Origin: Chondrosia reniformis
Lineage: Eukaryota; Porifera; Demospongiae; Chondrillida; Chondrillidae
DNA: 64,000 bases
NCBI GenBank assembly: GCA_947172415.1
Contig: OX359189.1
Location: 8,260,501 to 8,324,500 of the forward strand
Direction: 5' to 3'
Program-made: the position numbers and the translations under genes
The notes under the pieces: generated by a model
Told to the model about the DNA's origin: nothing
The model's database searches: none
What the model saw: only the letters and a program-made list of their open reading frames with translations
Part shown: positions 11,115 to 21,443 of the stretch, piece after piece
How positions within the stretch are numbered: the first letter of the stretch is position 1
How the letters are laid out: every line of letters starts with the position of its first letter

Positions 11115-14100
11115 ATGACCAGTCTGTCAGAACAGAGCTCAGATGAAGATATAGATATTGAGAACCAGCTGCGGCCCAATTCTTTACCAGTAACGAGTGA
11201 AGAACCATCGTTATTCTATGCACCTTCCAAGGTCGCTTCTATTTGCCTCAAGAGAAACGTTTATTTGGCCGCCTTGACGATATTTTCCACCGCTGGAGGT
11301 TTTCTGATCGGCTACGATTTCGGATTAGTGACAGGAGCGATGCTACTAATAGACGACCAGTTCAATTTGAGTCACTTTTGGCACGAGTTTATCGTCAGCT
11401 CCACTTTTGCAGCCGCTGCTGTAGCCTCCATTTTTGGTATATTCGTTGCCGACCTGTTTGGGCGGAAACGTGCCCTCCTTTTAGTCGCCATATTCTTTAT
11501 AGCTGGTGCGGTGGTGCTGGGGGCATCTCCAAATAAGGAAGTGTTGCTAGTTGGCCGCCTAATTGTAGGATGTGGAGTGGGTGAGTGTTTGGAAGTGCTT
11601 TACCCTATTACCCTACATTAAACTTTTTGACCGATCAGATAATCCTGTACGAGTTTTTCATAGCATGCAACCGACTATGAGAGAGTGTAGTATACTGCGA
11701 TCCTTAGCTGCTTCAAACATTCCTAGCATCATGCATGCATTTTTTTAATTTTACTTGTATTCCCACTTTTTTCTTAACATTAATTACTTGTTAAAACTTG
11801 TTTGAAAGTTTTCTTGAAAATAATTTATAAAGTCTCATTCTAAGGGAAAAGAAACCGAAAGCCATAATTCTTAGATTTAGAGAATCTTTATGATTTACAG
11901 GTTGCACTGGGAGCATTTGCTTAAAGTATTCTTGTCCTATCTATTTGACCAACAAAATGCCTATATAGGAATATACAGTTGAATCTCATTATTGGGAAGT
12001 TCAACGGGGACCAATTTAAGTTAAGAATATTCACTATATTGAGTGTACATATAATTATACAACTTTTGCTGGGACTATCAAAGTACTTCACTATACTGAG
12101 ACATTCACTATAAGCAATTTCATTATAATGAGATTCTACTGTAATAAGATCAACAAAAACATGCTGACTAGTTACATTAAAGTATACAGTATGATACACA
12201 TTAATATAACCCATATTAATGTGTTATGTAATATACATGCAGGTCTTGCTTCCATGTTTGTTCCAATGTATCTTGCTGAGTCGGCACCTGCTCACGGGAG
12301 AGGCAAAATTATGGTGTTCTACATGATGAACATGATTGTAGGAGTGCTTATAGGTTCGTTAATTGCTGGATCATTTAGTGAAGTAGCAGAAGGATGGAGG
12401 TAGTGCTACAGTATACATTTGACTTACCTTGACATATTTATTGTAGAAATTAATCACCGTGCAACTCTAAATCTCTCATTTATTTTAAATGTCTCTCTCC
12501 TTCAATTTTTCCCTCTTAGATGCATCTCTATCTGTTTTTCTCTCTTCAAATTCTCTTCCTCTTCCACTTTTAATCCAAATACTCTATTCCTATTGCTTCC
12601 TATTACACCATAGAATTGCGTCACCTAGCTGCTCTAAATCCTCACTCTCCTCTTCAATGTCTCTCCTTCTATCCAAAGTTTTCTCTCTCTTGCTACAGGT
12701 ATATGTTTTCACTAGCTGGTGTACCATCAGTCATCATGTTTGTGGGAATGTTGTTTATGCCCGAGACACCAAGATGGCTGATCTACCATAAGAAACCTCA
12801 GAAAGCCAAGAAGTCACTAGCTAGAGTGCAGAAAAAAGATGCAGCTGATGAAATATTTCAAACAATTGTAGAAGATTATGAGGAATACTGCAAAACTAAA
12901 ATGAGTAAGACCCTCAAAAATCATTATCTGTATGAAGATGATTTATAAGTGTTTGAAATATGGGTTTCAGTATAGCCTGCCTACCCACCTATCTGCCTAT
13001 CTATTTTTAGGTTTCATTGCTCTGTTGAAAAACATCTGTTCCTCTCGCAGTGTAATCTTAGCTCTTATAGTTGGAGGTAGCATTCATATGTTTAAAAATT
13101 TGACTGGTATCAATGCTATTATGTAAGTCAGTATCTTTCTTTGAAATCTTTAATTACTCCAGTGAATCACATCCTCTTGATCATCTTGGCACACTTTGAA
13201 TATTGATATTTTCTCTAAAAGTCTGTTGTTCTTTTACTTTAGATACTAATAGTGAATAGTTTCAGAATCTCCTTAGAGCTCCCTCTAGAAAACCAGTTGC
13301 CTCCATTAGTACACTATCATCACTTATACCTGATTCTATGGCATTAACAATAGTAGAGAGATGTGTCTTTTTTGTCCTCAAGATAGTCTCCATCAGTTGT
13401 GAGTTTTAATCTCTTTCATTAGGTACTACAGTGGCAATGTCATAAAGCAGGCTGGATTTAATAATTCACAAGCCATTTGGTTTGCCTCTATTCCCACAAT
13501 TGGCTACTTGATTTTCTTGTTATTAGGAGTGTTCCTGATTGATCGTGTTGGTCGAAGAAAGCTACTATTTGCCAGTCTTGCTGGAACTATTGTAGCCCTG
13601 TTATTCCTGGCAGGAGTAATTGCTTTTCTGAATGAACGTTCTCCCACTTCCAGTTCTCCATATGGAAATGGAACCTGCTCGTTTTCTCACTGTCTCTTTT
13701 GTGTTGCAGCTCAAGGTTGTGGTTTTTGTGCTGATAAGAATTCCTCAGAGTGGCTCAATGGAGTCTGTACTTTGGGAGTTAAAGACTATAGCTTTTACAG
13801 ATCTGATAACCATACACAATGTAGTCCTCTTAATGGGTCCAGTTCTTCTGATCCCACAAGTGCCTGGTTCTTTGATTCATGTCCAAAGGATCCTCTCTCA
13901 TTTTTAGCTGTTGTGGGAATGTTTCTCTACTTGGTGTTTTTTGCTCCGGGAATGGGCCCAGTCCCCTGGGCCATCAATTCTGAGATTTACCCAACTTGGG
14001 CAAGAAGCTTTGGTCTCGGAATGTCTTCTTTTGTTAACTGGACTTTTAGTCTCATAATGTCTTTTTCGTTTCTAAGTCTTGGAGATGCAGTAGGACCTGC

Positions 14101-14320
14101 CTTTTCCTTTGTGATAATGGCTGGTTTTGGTGTAACAGGCTTTGTCTTCCTCTTCTTAATGGTACCAGAGACAAAAGGAAAGAAATTGGAGGAAATTGAG
14201 TCACTCTTTAAGAAGCCATACTTTCTTACATGGTGCTCTAGATTCAGCAGAAAGAAGCTTTCACAAAGAACTAATTCACAATTAAGTGAAGATGAAATGA
14301 TTTTGTTGAATGAGGAATAG
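11115..14320 (+). CDS. SLC2A13-like transporter, copy B
   Basis: Paralogue of copy A with the same five-exon structure and phases: 11115-11580, 12243-12399, 12699-12904, 13011-13122 and 13423-14320, giving 612 residues. TM1 keeps Asp (GFLIGYDFGLVTGAM) and the signatures PETPRWL, DRVGRRK, GMGPVPWAINSEIYP and PETKGKKLEEIESL are intact, as is the Cys-rich loop. The helix 7 sugar-binding motif is changed: A has MFQQLSGIN and B has MFKNLTGIN, so both glutamines are gone. Exon 5 and much of intron 4 are almost identical to copy A, suggesting recent duplication or gene conversion, while exons 1, 2 and 4 have diverged. The tail has an acidic dileucine (DEMILL). The gene looks intact, but its substrate may differ from copy A. 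Confidence 0.9.
11974..12143. mobile_element. Pogo/Tigger-like MITE in SLC2A13-B intron 1
   Basis: Ends TACAGTTGAATCTCATTAT and ATAATGAGATTCTACTGTA are inverted repeats with one mismatch, each bordered by the TA target dinucleotide. The element is 170 bp with no ORF. The core carries more short inverted copies (CTTCACTATA, TTCACTATAA). Confidence 0.75.
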
Positions 14321-14465
14321 ACACTTTGTCAGATTTATACTCCATTGTGAACTTTCATTCCTGGCCATGGAATAGAGCCATTTTATCAATCTGCAAATAA
14401 TGTCTGTTTAATATCATTATTTAATTTTTCATTTCAAACAATATATTTGGTTGATATATACGTAT

Positions 14466-14600
14466 ATACCTCGCTGGATAGAAATGGATACAATATGTAA
14501 TTGGTGCCCCCAAATGTTGTAAAAGGAGAATCCATTTTTGATATCAGGTTCATGCAGGAGTGATCAATGCAAGAGGATGGAGGGAAGTGATGCTCATGCT
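14466..14600 (-). pseudogene. Fragment of the GH38-like gene 3' end, left by tandem duplication
   Basis: TACCTCGCTGGATAGAAATG, GTAATTGGTGCCCCCAAATG and GAGAATCCATTTTTGATATC match, with substitutions and small indels, the 3' coding end of the intact gene at 18437-18605 in the same orientation. Only about 135 bp survive and the frame is broken. It lies just after transporter copy B, as the intact gene lies after copy C, so the duplicated block once included transporter plus downstream gene. Confidence 0.8.
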
Positions 14601-14841
14601 GATAGTCTACAAATATTTCATAGGAATTTCCCAGCAGATTAAGAATTGTAATTATAATTTAGCATAATGTGTGTTTAAGATGTTTTGCAATACTTTACTG
14701 TATGATCATGTATATCCATATATGTAGATACAATGTCATGTATATAGATACAAGTATTTCTACATGTGACACAGTAACAGTCTTATTGCGCAACTTATAT
14801 AATTAAGATACCGATCTAGATCTACCAGGTACTCGGGCCAT

Positions 14842-14978
14842 AGCTTGGGCTAGTCTCGCGTAGTCCAGACCGCTATCTCGCCTCCATATTTATATTATGA
14901 CGTCGCCGACCATGTGACATCATAATATAAATATGGAGGCGAGATAGCGGTCTGGGCTATGCGAGACTAAGCTTGGGC
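14842..14978. mobile_element. MITE with 9-bp target duplication in the SLC2A13-C promoter
   Basis: The element 14851-14969 is a near-perfect inverted repeat of about 53 bp per arm starting TAGTCTCGCGTAGTCCAGAC, and is flanked on both sides by the direct repeat AGCTTGGGC (14842-14850 and 14970-14978). A 9-bp duplication with long inverted ends suggests a Mutator-like (MULE) origin; superfamily assignment is inference. Related single ends (AGTCTTGCGTAGCCAGACCA) occur near 38953, 41877 and 47544. Confidence 0.85.
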
Positions 14979-15216
14979 AACCTCTACACGAGATTGGAAA
15001 TTGAATAATCACCCCGAAATAACTAACCACACATAGTGTTATACAACCGTGTTGGCAATAAGCCTTGTATGGATGCGGATTTAGTCGGAAAACTACTCAA
15101 TCACGACTTGAAAGTAAGTCTTCATTATTATTCCGAAGAACGGATCTCGATATTTAAGGTTACGTCCGCATAATTACAATCTCTTATTCCGTACCTACAC
15201 AAATAGGATACACGAA

Positions 15217-18200
15217 ATGACCAGTCTGTCAGAACAGAGCTCAGATGAAGATATAGATATTGAGAACCAGCTGCAGCCCAATTCCTTACCAGTAACGAGT
15301 GAAGAACCATCGTTATTCTATGCACCTTCCAAGGTCGCTTCTATTTGCCTCGAGAGAAACGTTTATTTGGCCGCCTTGATGCTATTTCCTGTTATCGGAG
15401 GTTTTTTGCTGGGCTATCACTTTGGAGTAGTGACAGGGGCGATGCTACTGATAGACGACCAGTTTAATTTAAGTCACTTTTGGCACGAGTTTATCGTCAG
15501 CTCCACTTTCGCATCTGCCGCTATAGTCTCCAACATTGGCATACTCATTGCCGATATCTTTGGGCGGAAACGTGCTCTCCTTTTGACCGCCATATTTTTT
15601 ACAGCTGGCGCTGTGGTTACGGGGGCCTCTCCAAATAAGGAAGTGCTTCTGGTTGGTCGACTCATTGTGGGATTAGGAGTAGGTGGGTTTGGAGGTGCTA
15701 TTTTGCCCTATACCCTGAATACGTATCCGGGGTAATACTGTATTTGCAGGAGAGGTTATGAATATGGCCCCCATAAACGATTCTCATCCTTGCCCACATC
15801 AATTATTTCATTGTCACTTTGCCACAATTTAGTGGTCACATGGTTAGAAGCTGAACCACATGACTCAGTTAACGAGATGTTCTTCGTTGTAGTGCAGATC
15901 CGAGCACACTGTGGAATCCTCTTTAACTAGTACAGATTAATTCCTTTTAGTAAATTTCTGTTATTACATATATGAAAAATCTAAATGTGAAAATTATGCA
16001 TAACCTCTCACATCACCACGAATATGAAGCTTGATGAGAATCTAACTATTAAGCCTATGGGCCTAGAACGTATATATAATAGTACATATTTCTTTGTGTA
16101 ACAGTATTCTTTGGAAAGAATCTGGCAGGTATGCATAATTATCTTTGTACAAGTAAAAAATCTATCACATTAGTACATGTATTCGTTGTCATAAGATATT
16201 AGTAATGGTCTGCGTAATATGCAGGTCTTGCTTCTATGTCTGTTCCGATGTACATTGCTGAGTCAGCACCTGCACACAGGAGAGGCAGGCTAATTGCACT
16301 GAACTCAATATTCATTACAGGAGGTATATTTATAGCTTCCATTACTGCTGGATCACTTAGTGCAGTACCTGAAGGATGGAGGTAATAGATAGGTAATGTA
16401 TATATACGTAGTTTACTTAACTGGACAGCTGTTGCAGCCTGTGGACATTTATGACCTGCTCCTATCTCTTCTTTCCTTTTTCCTCCTATCTCTTCTTTCC
16501 TTTTTACTCCTATCTCTTCTTTCCTTTTTCCTCCTATCTCTTCTTTCTTTTTCCTCCTATCTCCTTCTTTGACTTCTCTCTTTCTCTCTTTCTTCAATTA
16601 CCATTTTCCTCTTCTAATCTGCTTTTGTTCCCTCCATTCTGTTTCTCTCTTCCTCCCCTTGCTACAGGTATAGAATTGTGTCACATAGCTGCTCTAAGTC
16701 CCTCACTCTCCTCTTCAATGTCTCTCCTTCTATCCAAAGTTTTCTCTCTCTTGCTACAGGTATATGTTTTCATTAGCTGGTATACCATCAGTCATCATGT
16801 TTGTGGGAATGTTGTTTATGCCCGAGACACCAAGATGGCTGATCTACCATAAGAAACCTCAGAAGGCCAAGAGGTCACTAGCTAGAGTGCAGAAAAAAGA
16901 TGCAGTTGATGAAATATTTCAAACAATTGTAGAAGATTATGAGGAATACTGCAAAACTAAAATGAGTAAGACAACCCAAAAATCATTATCTGTATGAAGA
17001 TGATTTATAAGTGTTTGAAATATGGGTTTCAGTATAGCCTGCCTACCCACCTATCTGCCTATCTATTTTTAGGTTTCATTGCACTGTTGAAAAAGATCTG
17101 TTCCTCTCGCAGTGTAATCTTAGCTCTTATAGTTGGAGGTAGCATTCATATGGTTAAAAATTTGGCTGGTATCAACGCTATTGTGTGAGTTATTCTAGGT
17201 CTCTTTTCTGTGTGATCTGTTAATGGTATGACTTCCTCTTTAGTCATGACTTGTCATTTTATAATTTAAGAGATTAGATTATCTTTAAGCTAAAAGTGAC
17301 ATTTCTCTTATTATTAGATACTACAGTGGCAATGTCATAAAGCAGGCTGGATTTCGCAATGCACAAGCCATTTGGTTTGCCTCTATTCCCAACTTTGCTA
17401 ACTTTGTATTTACCTTATTAGGAGTGTTCCTGATTGATCGTGTTGGTCGAAGGAAGCTACTATTTGGCAGTTTTGCTGGAACTATTGTAGCTCTGTTATT
17501 CCTGGCAGGAGTATTTGCTTTTCTGAATGAACGTTCTCCCACTTCCAGTTCTCCATATGGAAATGGAACTTGCTCGTTTTCTCACTGTCTCTTTTGTGTT
17601 GCAGCACAAGATTGTGGTTTTTGTGCTGATAAGAATTCTTCAGAATGGCTTAATGGAGTCTGTACTTTGGGAGTTAAAGACTATAGCTTTTACAGATCTG
17701 ATAACCATACACAATGTAGTCCTCTTAATATGTCCAGTTCTTCTGATCCCACAAGTGCCTGGTTCTTTGATTCCTGTCCAAAGGACCCTCTCTCACCTTT
17801 AGCTATTGTAGGTGTGTTCCTTTATCTAATGTTTTTTGCTCCAGGAATGGGCCCAGTCCCATGGGCCATCAGTTCAGAGATTTACCCAACTTGGGCAAGA
17901 AGCTTTGGTCTCGGAATGTCTTCTTTTGTTAACTGGACATTTAGTCTCATAATGTCTTTTTCTTTTCTCAGTCTTGGAGATGCAGTAGGACCTACCATTT
18001 CCTTTATAATAATGGCTGGTTTTGGTGTAACAGGCTTTGTCTTCCTCTTCTTAATGGTACCAGAGACAAAAGGAAAGAAATTAGAGGAAATTGAATCACT
18101 CTTTAAGAAACCATACTTTCTTAGATGGTGCTCTAGATTTAGCAGAAAGAAGCTTTCACAAAAAGCTAATTTTTCACAAGCGAGTGAAGATGAAATGATT

Positions 18201-18254
18201 TTGTTGAACGGATTGGAAGATTCAGAACTTGATTATGATTCAGGGGAAAGCTAA
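15217..18254 (+). CDS. SLC2A13-like transporter, copy C (atypical active site)
   Basis: Third paralogue, exons 15217-15682, 16225-16381, 16760-16965, 17073-17184 and 17318-18254, 625 residues, phases closed. The general MFS sugar-porter signatures (PETPRWL, DRVGRRK, PETKGKKLEEIESL) and the Cys-rich loop are present. Two functional sites differ. TM1 reads GFLLGYHFGVVTGAM, with His where A and B have Asp (the XylE Asp27-type proton-coupling residue). Helix 7 reads MVKNLAGIN instead of MFQQLSGIN. Exons 3 and 5 remain almost identical to A and B, so the changed residues sit in a conserved background. The C-terminus is extended and acidic (GLEDSELDYDSGES) after the dileucine DEMILL. Probably expressed, but with altered coupling or substrate. 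Confidence 0.9.
16452..16567 (+). repeat. Pyrimidine-rich tandem repeat in SLC2A13-C intron 2
   Basis: About four or five copies of a 24-25 bp unit (CTCCTATCTCTTCTTTCCTT), pyrimidine-rich on the sense strand, about 190 bp before the exon 3 acceptor. Between them the acceptor context CTTGCTACAGGTATA is duplicated near 16668. Confidence 0.75.
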
Positions 18255-18402
18255 ATCCATATATAGACATCAGTCATGTATATAGTAAATTATTCATTTA
18301 TGTAATTAGTAGCACATTTCAAAATGGTGAAATATTTTAATGAAAGTTTCAAGTACAGTATCTGCTTATGTATATAGTTGGTAAAGATTTGTCATAAAGA
18401 AA

Positions 18403-20553
18403 TTAGTAAAATGTCATTTTAAATCGATACTTAGTTGATGCCTCGCTGGGTAGAAAGGGATACCACATTATGTAATTGGTACCCCAAATGTTGTTATAAA
18501 TGTTAAAGGAGAATCCACTTTTGATATCAGGTTCAGATTCAGGAGTTGGGAATGGGTTTGGAGGACCAATGCAAACTACAGTTGAATCAAGGGAAGTAAT
18601 ATTCATGGTTTGAGTGCTAAGTGGATTCATCACTGCAATCCCACCTCGATACTGCCCATGCAGATGTCTGCTGCCATTCAACATGACATCCAGCACATTA
18701 ATCTTACTCCCAAGCTTATTAACGCTCATGTTTACAAGGGTTGGCTCAAACTGGAAGTGCAAAGATTCAGGTCTCCTTGTAGTTGTCTTGTTTACCAGAT
18801 AAACTGTAAAGAAGAATGTTTTCTTATTTGGTTCATAGTCTGTTCTGATCCAGGCCTGCGCAGGAGCTCCATAGTCAGTGACATATGTTTGATTAAAACT
18901 AAGATTTGCCAGAAAACTAGTTTGATTTCTGCTAACATACAGCTTATTAAGTTTTGCTACAATGGTAGACGAGACTGTGTCATTCAATCCTGGCTTTCCA
19001 AAATCAAGTGGGCCATAGGATGTTTTAGTATAGAAATATTGAGCCCAAAACTTTTCATAGTCAACCAAGGTGAAGGTCTTGTAAACCAGACTGCCAAGCT
19101 GCCCGTTAGCAGAGGTCCATTCAATAGGAGTACCTCCAGTCTTGTCCACCAGTTTAGAGAAGGCACCTGTTTCTGGGCTGAATGTTACCTCAAAATCCTT
19201 AAGATCAAACACAAAGGGTTGCTTAGCAACACTGAAGCCATCCAAGGAAATGTGGCCATTAAATTTCAAAGCTTCTAAACGCTGATTAATCTTAGCCTTC
19301 AAGGGATGGTCCCCCAGGGCCTGTATAGGATAGGTTATTCCCCAATTTCTCTGTTCAATCCAGGAGTTGATGACATCTTTAAAATTGGCCTCAGTCTTTA
19401 TAGCCTCTTGGAATGCCTTGTTGGTCCACGCCTTTGTGTCGTGAAGGAACGTCTTGATGTCCTTTCCCCAAGTATGCTCAGCATTCTTTAGCAGCAGAGC
19501 TGAGAAATTGAAGAAACGCTGATCGCTTAAGCTGCATTCACCAGCTTGTAAACATTCAGTTCTGGCAGCCATTATTTCTCTAAACTGGGACACCTTGCCA
19601 GGGTCAGATGCCGTCCCATAGATCCAGGTATCACCAATCTCCTCTACATACGACTTTAGCTGGGACTTGAATTTAAGTAGCTCTGTCACAAATGCATCAT
19701 AATCTGATGCAACAACTTTAGCATTCGGAAAGAGTTTCTTGATGGACTGGTAGTTGGTAATGACCTCGTCAGCAGATGGCGGTCCACTGTTGTCGCCTCG
19801 GATGGCAAATGCCAGCACATGAGACATTCCTGGGACAACCACAAAATTATCTAGTGAAGTGGGAGGTCCCCCATAGCCACCCGGGTGCCACATGGCCACG
19901 ATGTCAGCTCCACTCTTTGGATCCATCCAAGCAAAGGCTTGAGGGACTGCTGGAGGCATGGATGCCCTATTCGTACCCACAGTAAGAGCCTTAACACCCA
20001 TCCTATTTAGAAGCGGTATGATGGCTCGTGTGGTGCCTGGAACGTCTCTTTGGCTCATTGTAATGGTGTGAGGTTTACTAAACTGATCGTCTAGAGCATG
20101 AGTTAGCGATATCCCAAACTCAAACAGTGACGCATCCATAATCTCCGCCTCTCCATTAAAAGGAAAGGCGTGCCATACAATATCGCCCATAGCGACTGCT
20201 TTTTTGAAAGAATCTACTGCAGTTGCATTGGGACATGCGATACCCATACCTCTAGGACAGTTGAGATAGAGGTACACGAGGTAGGTGTGGGTAGTGAAGA
20301 CCAGTCGTTCGGGTCTTCCGCTTCTTCTCAGTTGCTCCGCAGTTGCGACAGCTTCGGGAAAAAATATTACAAAATATCTGTTTACGATATTTGCTGCAGT
20401 GTCAGCAAAGCCTACATCGAGGTGGCACGATGATACGAGATGAACCGTTGTTACGTTGTCAGCGTACTTCAACTTCCAATTTTTGTCAACCTCTGTAGCT
20501 GTAGTACTCGATAGAATTGTAGCCAGCAAATGCAACAAAAGAAACGGACCCAT
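18403..20553 (-). CDS. Secreted GH38/DUF5054-like protein, intronless
   Basis: A single uninterrupted frame of 716 residues. It starts with a signal peptide (MGPFLLLHLLATILSS) followed by the mature protein, with many N-glycosylation sequons, so it is secreted or lysosomal. The N-terminal part has HLVSSCHLDVGFAD, resembling the HSHxDxGW metal-binding signature of family 38 alpha-mannosidases, then THTYLVYLYLNCP, SQRDVPGTTRAIIPLLNRMG and MWHPGGYGG. This pattern recalls the DUF5054 group known from fungi, amoebae and bacteria more than classical lysosomal mannosidase. Glycoside hydrolase activity is plausible but not shown. It is single-exon between intron-rich genes, so retroposition or horizontal transfer should be considered. 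It is convergent with transporter copy C and its 3' end is partly duplicated at 14466-14600. Confidence 0.75.
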   Translation of the reverse strand: MGPFLLLHLLATILSSTTATEVDKNWKLKYADNVTTVHLVSSCHLDVGFADTAANIVNRYFVIFFPEAVATAEQLRRSGRPERLVFTTHTYLVYLYLNCPRGMGIACPNATAVDSFKKAVAMGDIVWHAFPFNGEAEIMDASLFEFGISLTHALDDQFSKPHTITMSQRDVPGTTRAIIPLLNRMGVKALTVGTNRASMPPAVPQAFAWMDPKSGADIVAMWHPGGYGGPPTSLDNFVVVPGMSHVLAFAIRGDNSGPPSADEVITNYQSIKKLFPNAKVVASDYDAFVTELLKFKSQLKSYVEEIGDTWIYGTASDPGKVSQFREIMAARTECLQAGECSLSDQRFFNFSALLLKNAEHTWGKDIKTFLHDTKAWTNKAFQEAIKTEANFKDVINSWIEQRNWGITYPIQALGDHPLKAKINQRLEALKFNGHISLDGFSVAKQPFVFDLKDFEVTFSPETGAFSKLVDKTGGTPIEWTSANGQLGSLVYKTFTLVDYEKFWAQYFYTKTSYGPLDFGKPGLNDTVSSTIVAKLNKLYVSRNQTSFLANLSFNQTYVTDYGAPAQAWIRTDYEPNKKTFFFTVYLVNKTTTRRPESLHFQFEPTLVNMSVNKLGSKINVLDVMLNGSRHLHGQYRGGIAVMNPLSTQTMNITSLDSTVVCIGPPNPFPTPESEPDIKSGFSFNIYNNIWGTNYIMWYPFLPSEASTKYRFKMTFY

Positions 20554-20609
20554 TTTAGTATGGGCGTGGTGAAAATGAGGATTTTCCTGTCATCGAGTAA
20601 GAAAGTAAA
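20554..20609. promoter_or_regulatory. 56-bp divergent promoter, GH38-like / ATP5MG
   Basis: The start codons of the minus-strand secreted protein (20553) and plus-strand ATP5MG (20610) are 56 bp apart. Regulatory signals must be inside this short spacer or inside the genes. No TATA box is visible. Function is inferred from the gene layout. Confidence 0.55.
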
Positions 20610-21142
20610 ATGGCTGCACAGAAGATGATGTCCCTTGGAACCAAACTGGTTTCTGGCAGCGTAAAGCTACTCGGCAAGACAGGGGCGGGTGCGCTGTGTA
20701 AGTCTTGTCTTTCAGAATCGCTTATTCTACAATTCCACTTATTTTAGAATAAATTGTATTTTACCAGTTCCAAATCTTTTACACCAAACGCAACGCAGAC
20801 TATATTAAGGGAAAGAAAGTAGTTATATTTAAAAACGTATTTGTATTATTACTGTATGTATCAATGGTTACCTTCTTTGCAGCCATGACGCAAAAGGCGC
20901 AGCCACATCTGAAGACATTTTGGGGCCACGCTAAGGTGGAGTTGGGACCGCCAACACCAGCTCAATGGCCCGAAGTAAAAGAAGGGTTCACAAAGTTGTT
21001 TTCAAGTGCAGTTACTGGAAGATTCTTGGACTTGTCAGTGAAGGAAGCGACTAAAAAGGGTTTAGTAGGCATAGAGATAGCATGCTGGTTCTTTGTGGGC
21101 GAGATGATTGGAAGGAAGAGCATAATCGGATATAAAGTATAA
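20610..21142 (+). CDS. ATP5MG: Mitochondrial ATP synthase subunit g
   Basis: Subunit g of the membrane (Fo) part of mitochondrial ATP synthase, involved in dimerisation and cristae shape. Exons 20610-20697 and 20883-21142 give 115 residues, close to the 103 of the human protein. The C-terminal region FWGHAKVELGPPTPAQWPEV, LSVKEATKKGLVGIEI and WFFVGEMIGRKSIIGY is diagnostic, with the single membrane helix and the GxxxG-like VGEMIG context. The N-terminal residues are basic and hydroxylated, as for a mitochondrial protein. It is convergent with NDUFS2, whose stop lies 302 bp away. Confidence 0.95.
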
Positions 21143-21443
21143 ACAACAACATAATAAGTGAACTTGTTTTGTGCACATCTAACTATTATATTCTCTTGTC
21201 AGTAATGTAATGTGGATGTAAAATAAGGAGAATATTGACATCTGATAATAGACTGGTATACTATGCACACATTGTGAAGTTTATATACAAGGTTACATGT
21301 GCACATTTCATATATAGATAAATATAATATGCAAGTTTTAATATGTATATACATACAGTAACAGGTCAAGTGTATTGGATGCATTTGTATAAGAATAGAT
21401 AACAGTTGTAAGAGGTAAATGTTCCGAGTATTTAGTTATAAGT
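21143..21443. other. Convergent 3' region between ATP5MG and NDUFS2
   Basis: About 300 bp of AT-rich DNA holding the 3' untranslated ends of both genes. TATA-rich tracts are present but I see no canonical AATAAA placed to serve ATP5MG. No further gene was seen. Confidence 0.5.

Larger units (their letters stand above)
14321..15216. other. Spacer between SLC2A13 copies B and C
   Basis: Holds the 3' flank of copy B, a fragment of the neighbouring GH38-like gene (about 14466-14600), a MITE with 9-bp target duplication (14851-14969), and the copy C promoter with a probable untranslated exon ending at GAAA|GTAAGTC near 15113. Confidence 0.6.

Noticed and set aside
18610-19278. 222-codon plus-strand frame opposite the GH38-like gene
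   Set aside because: Antisense shadow; the minus-strand 716-codon frame has a signal peptide and family motifs.
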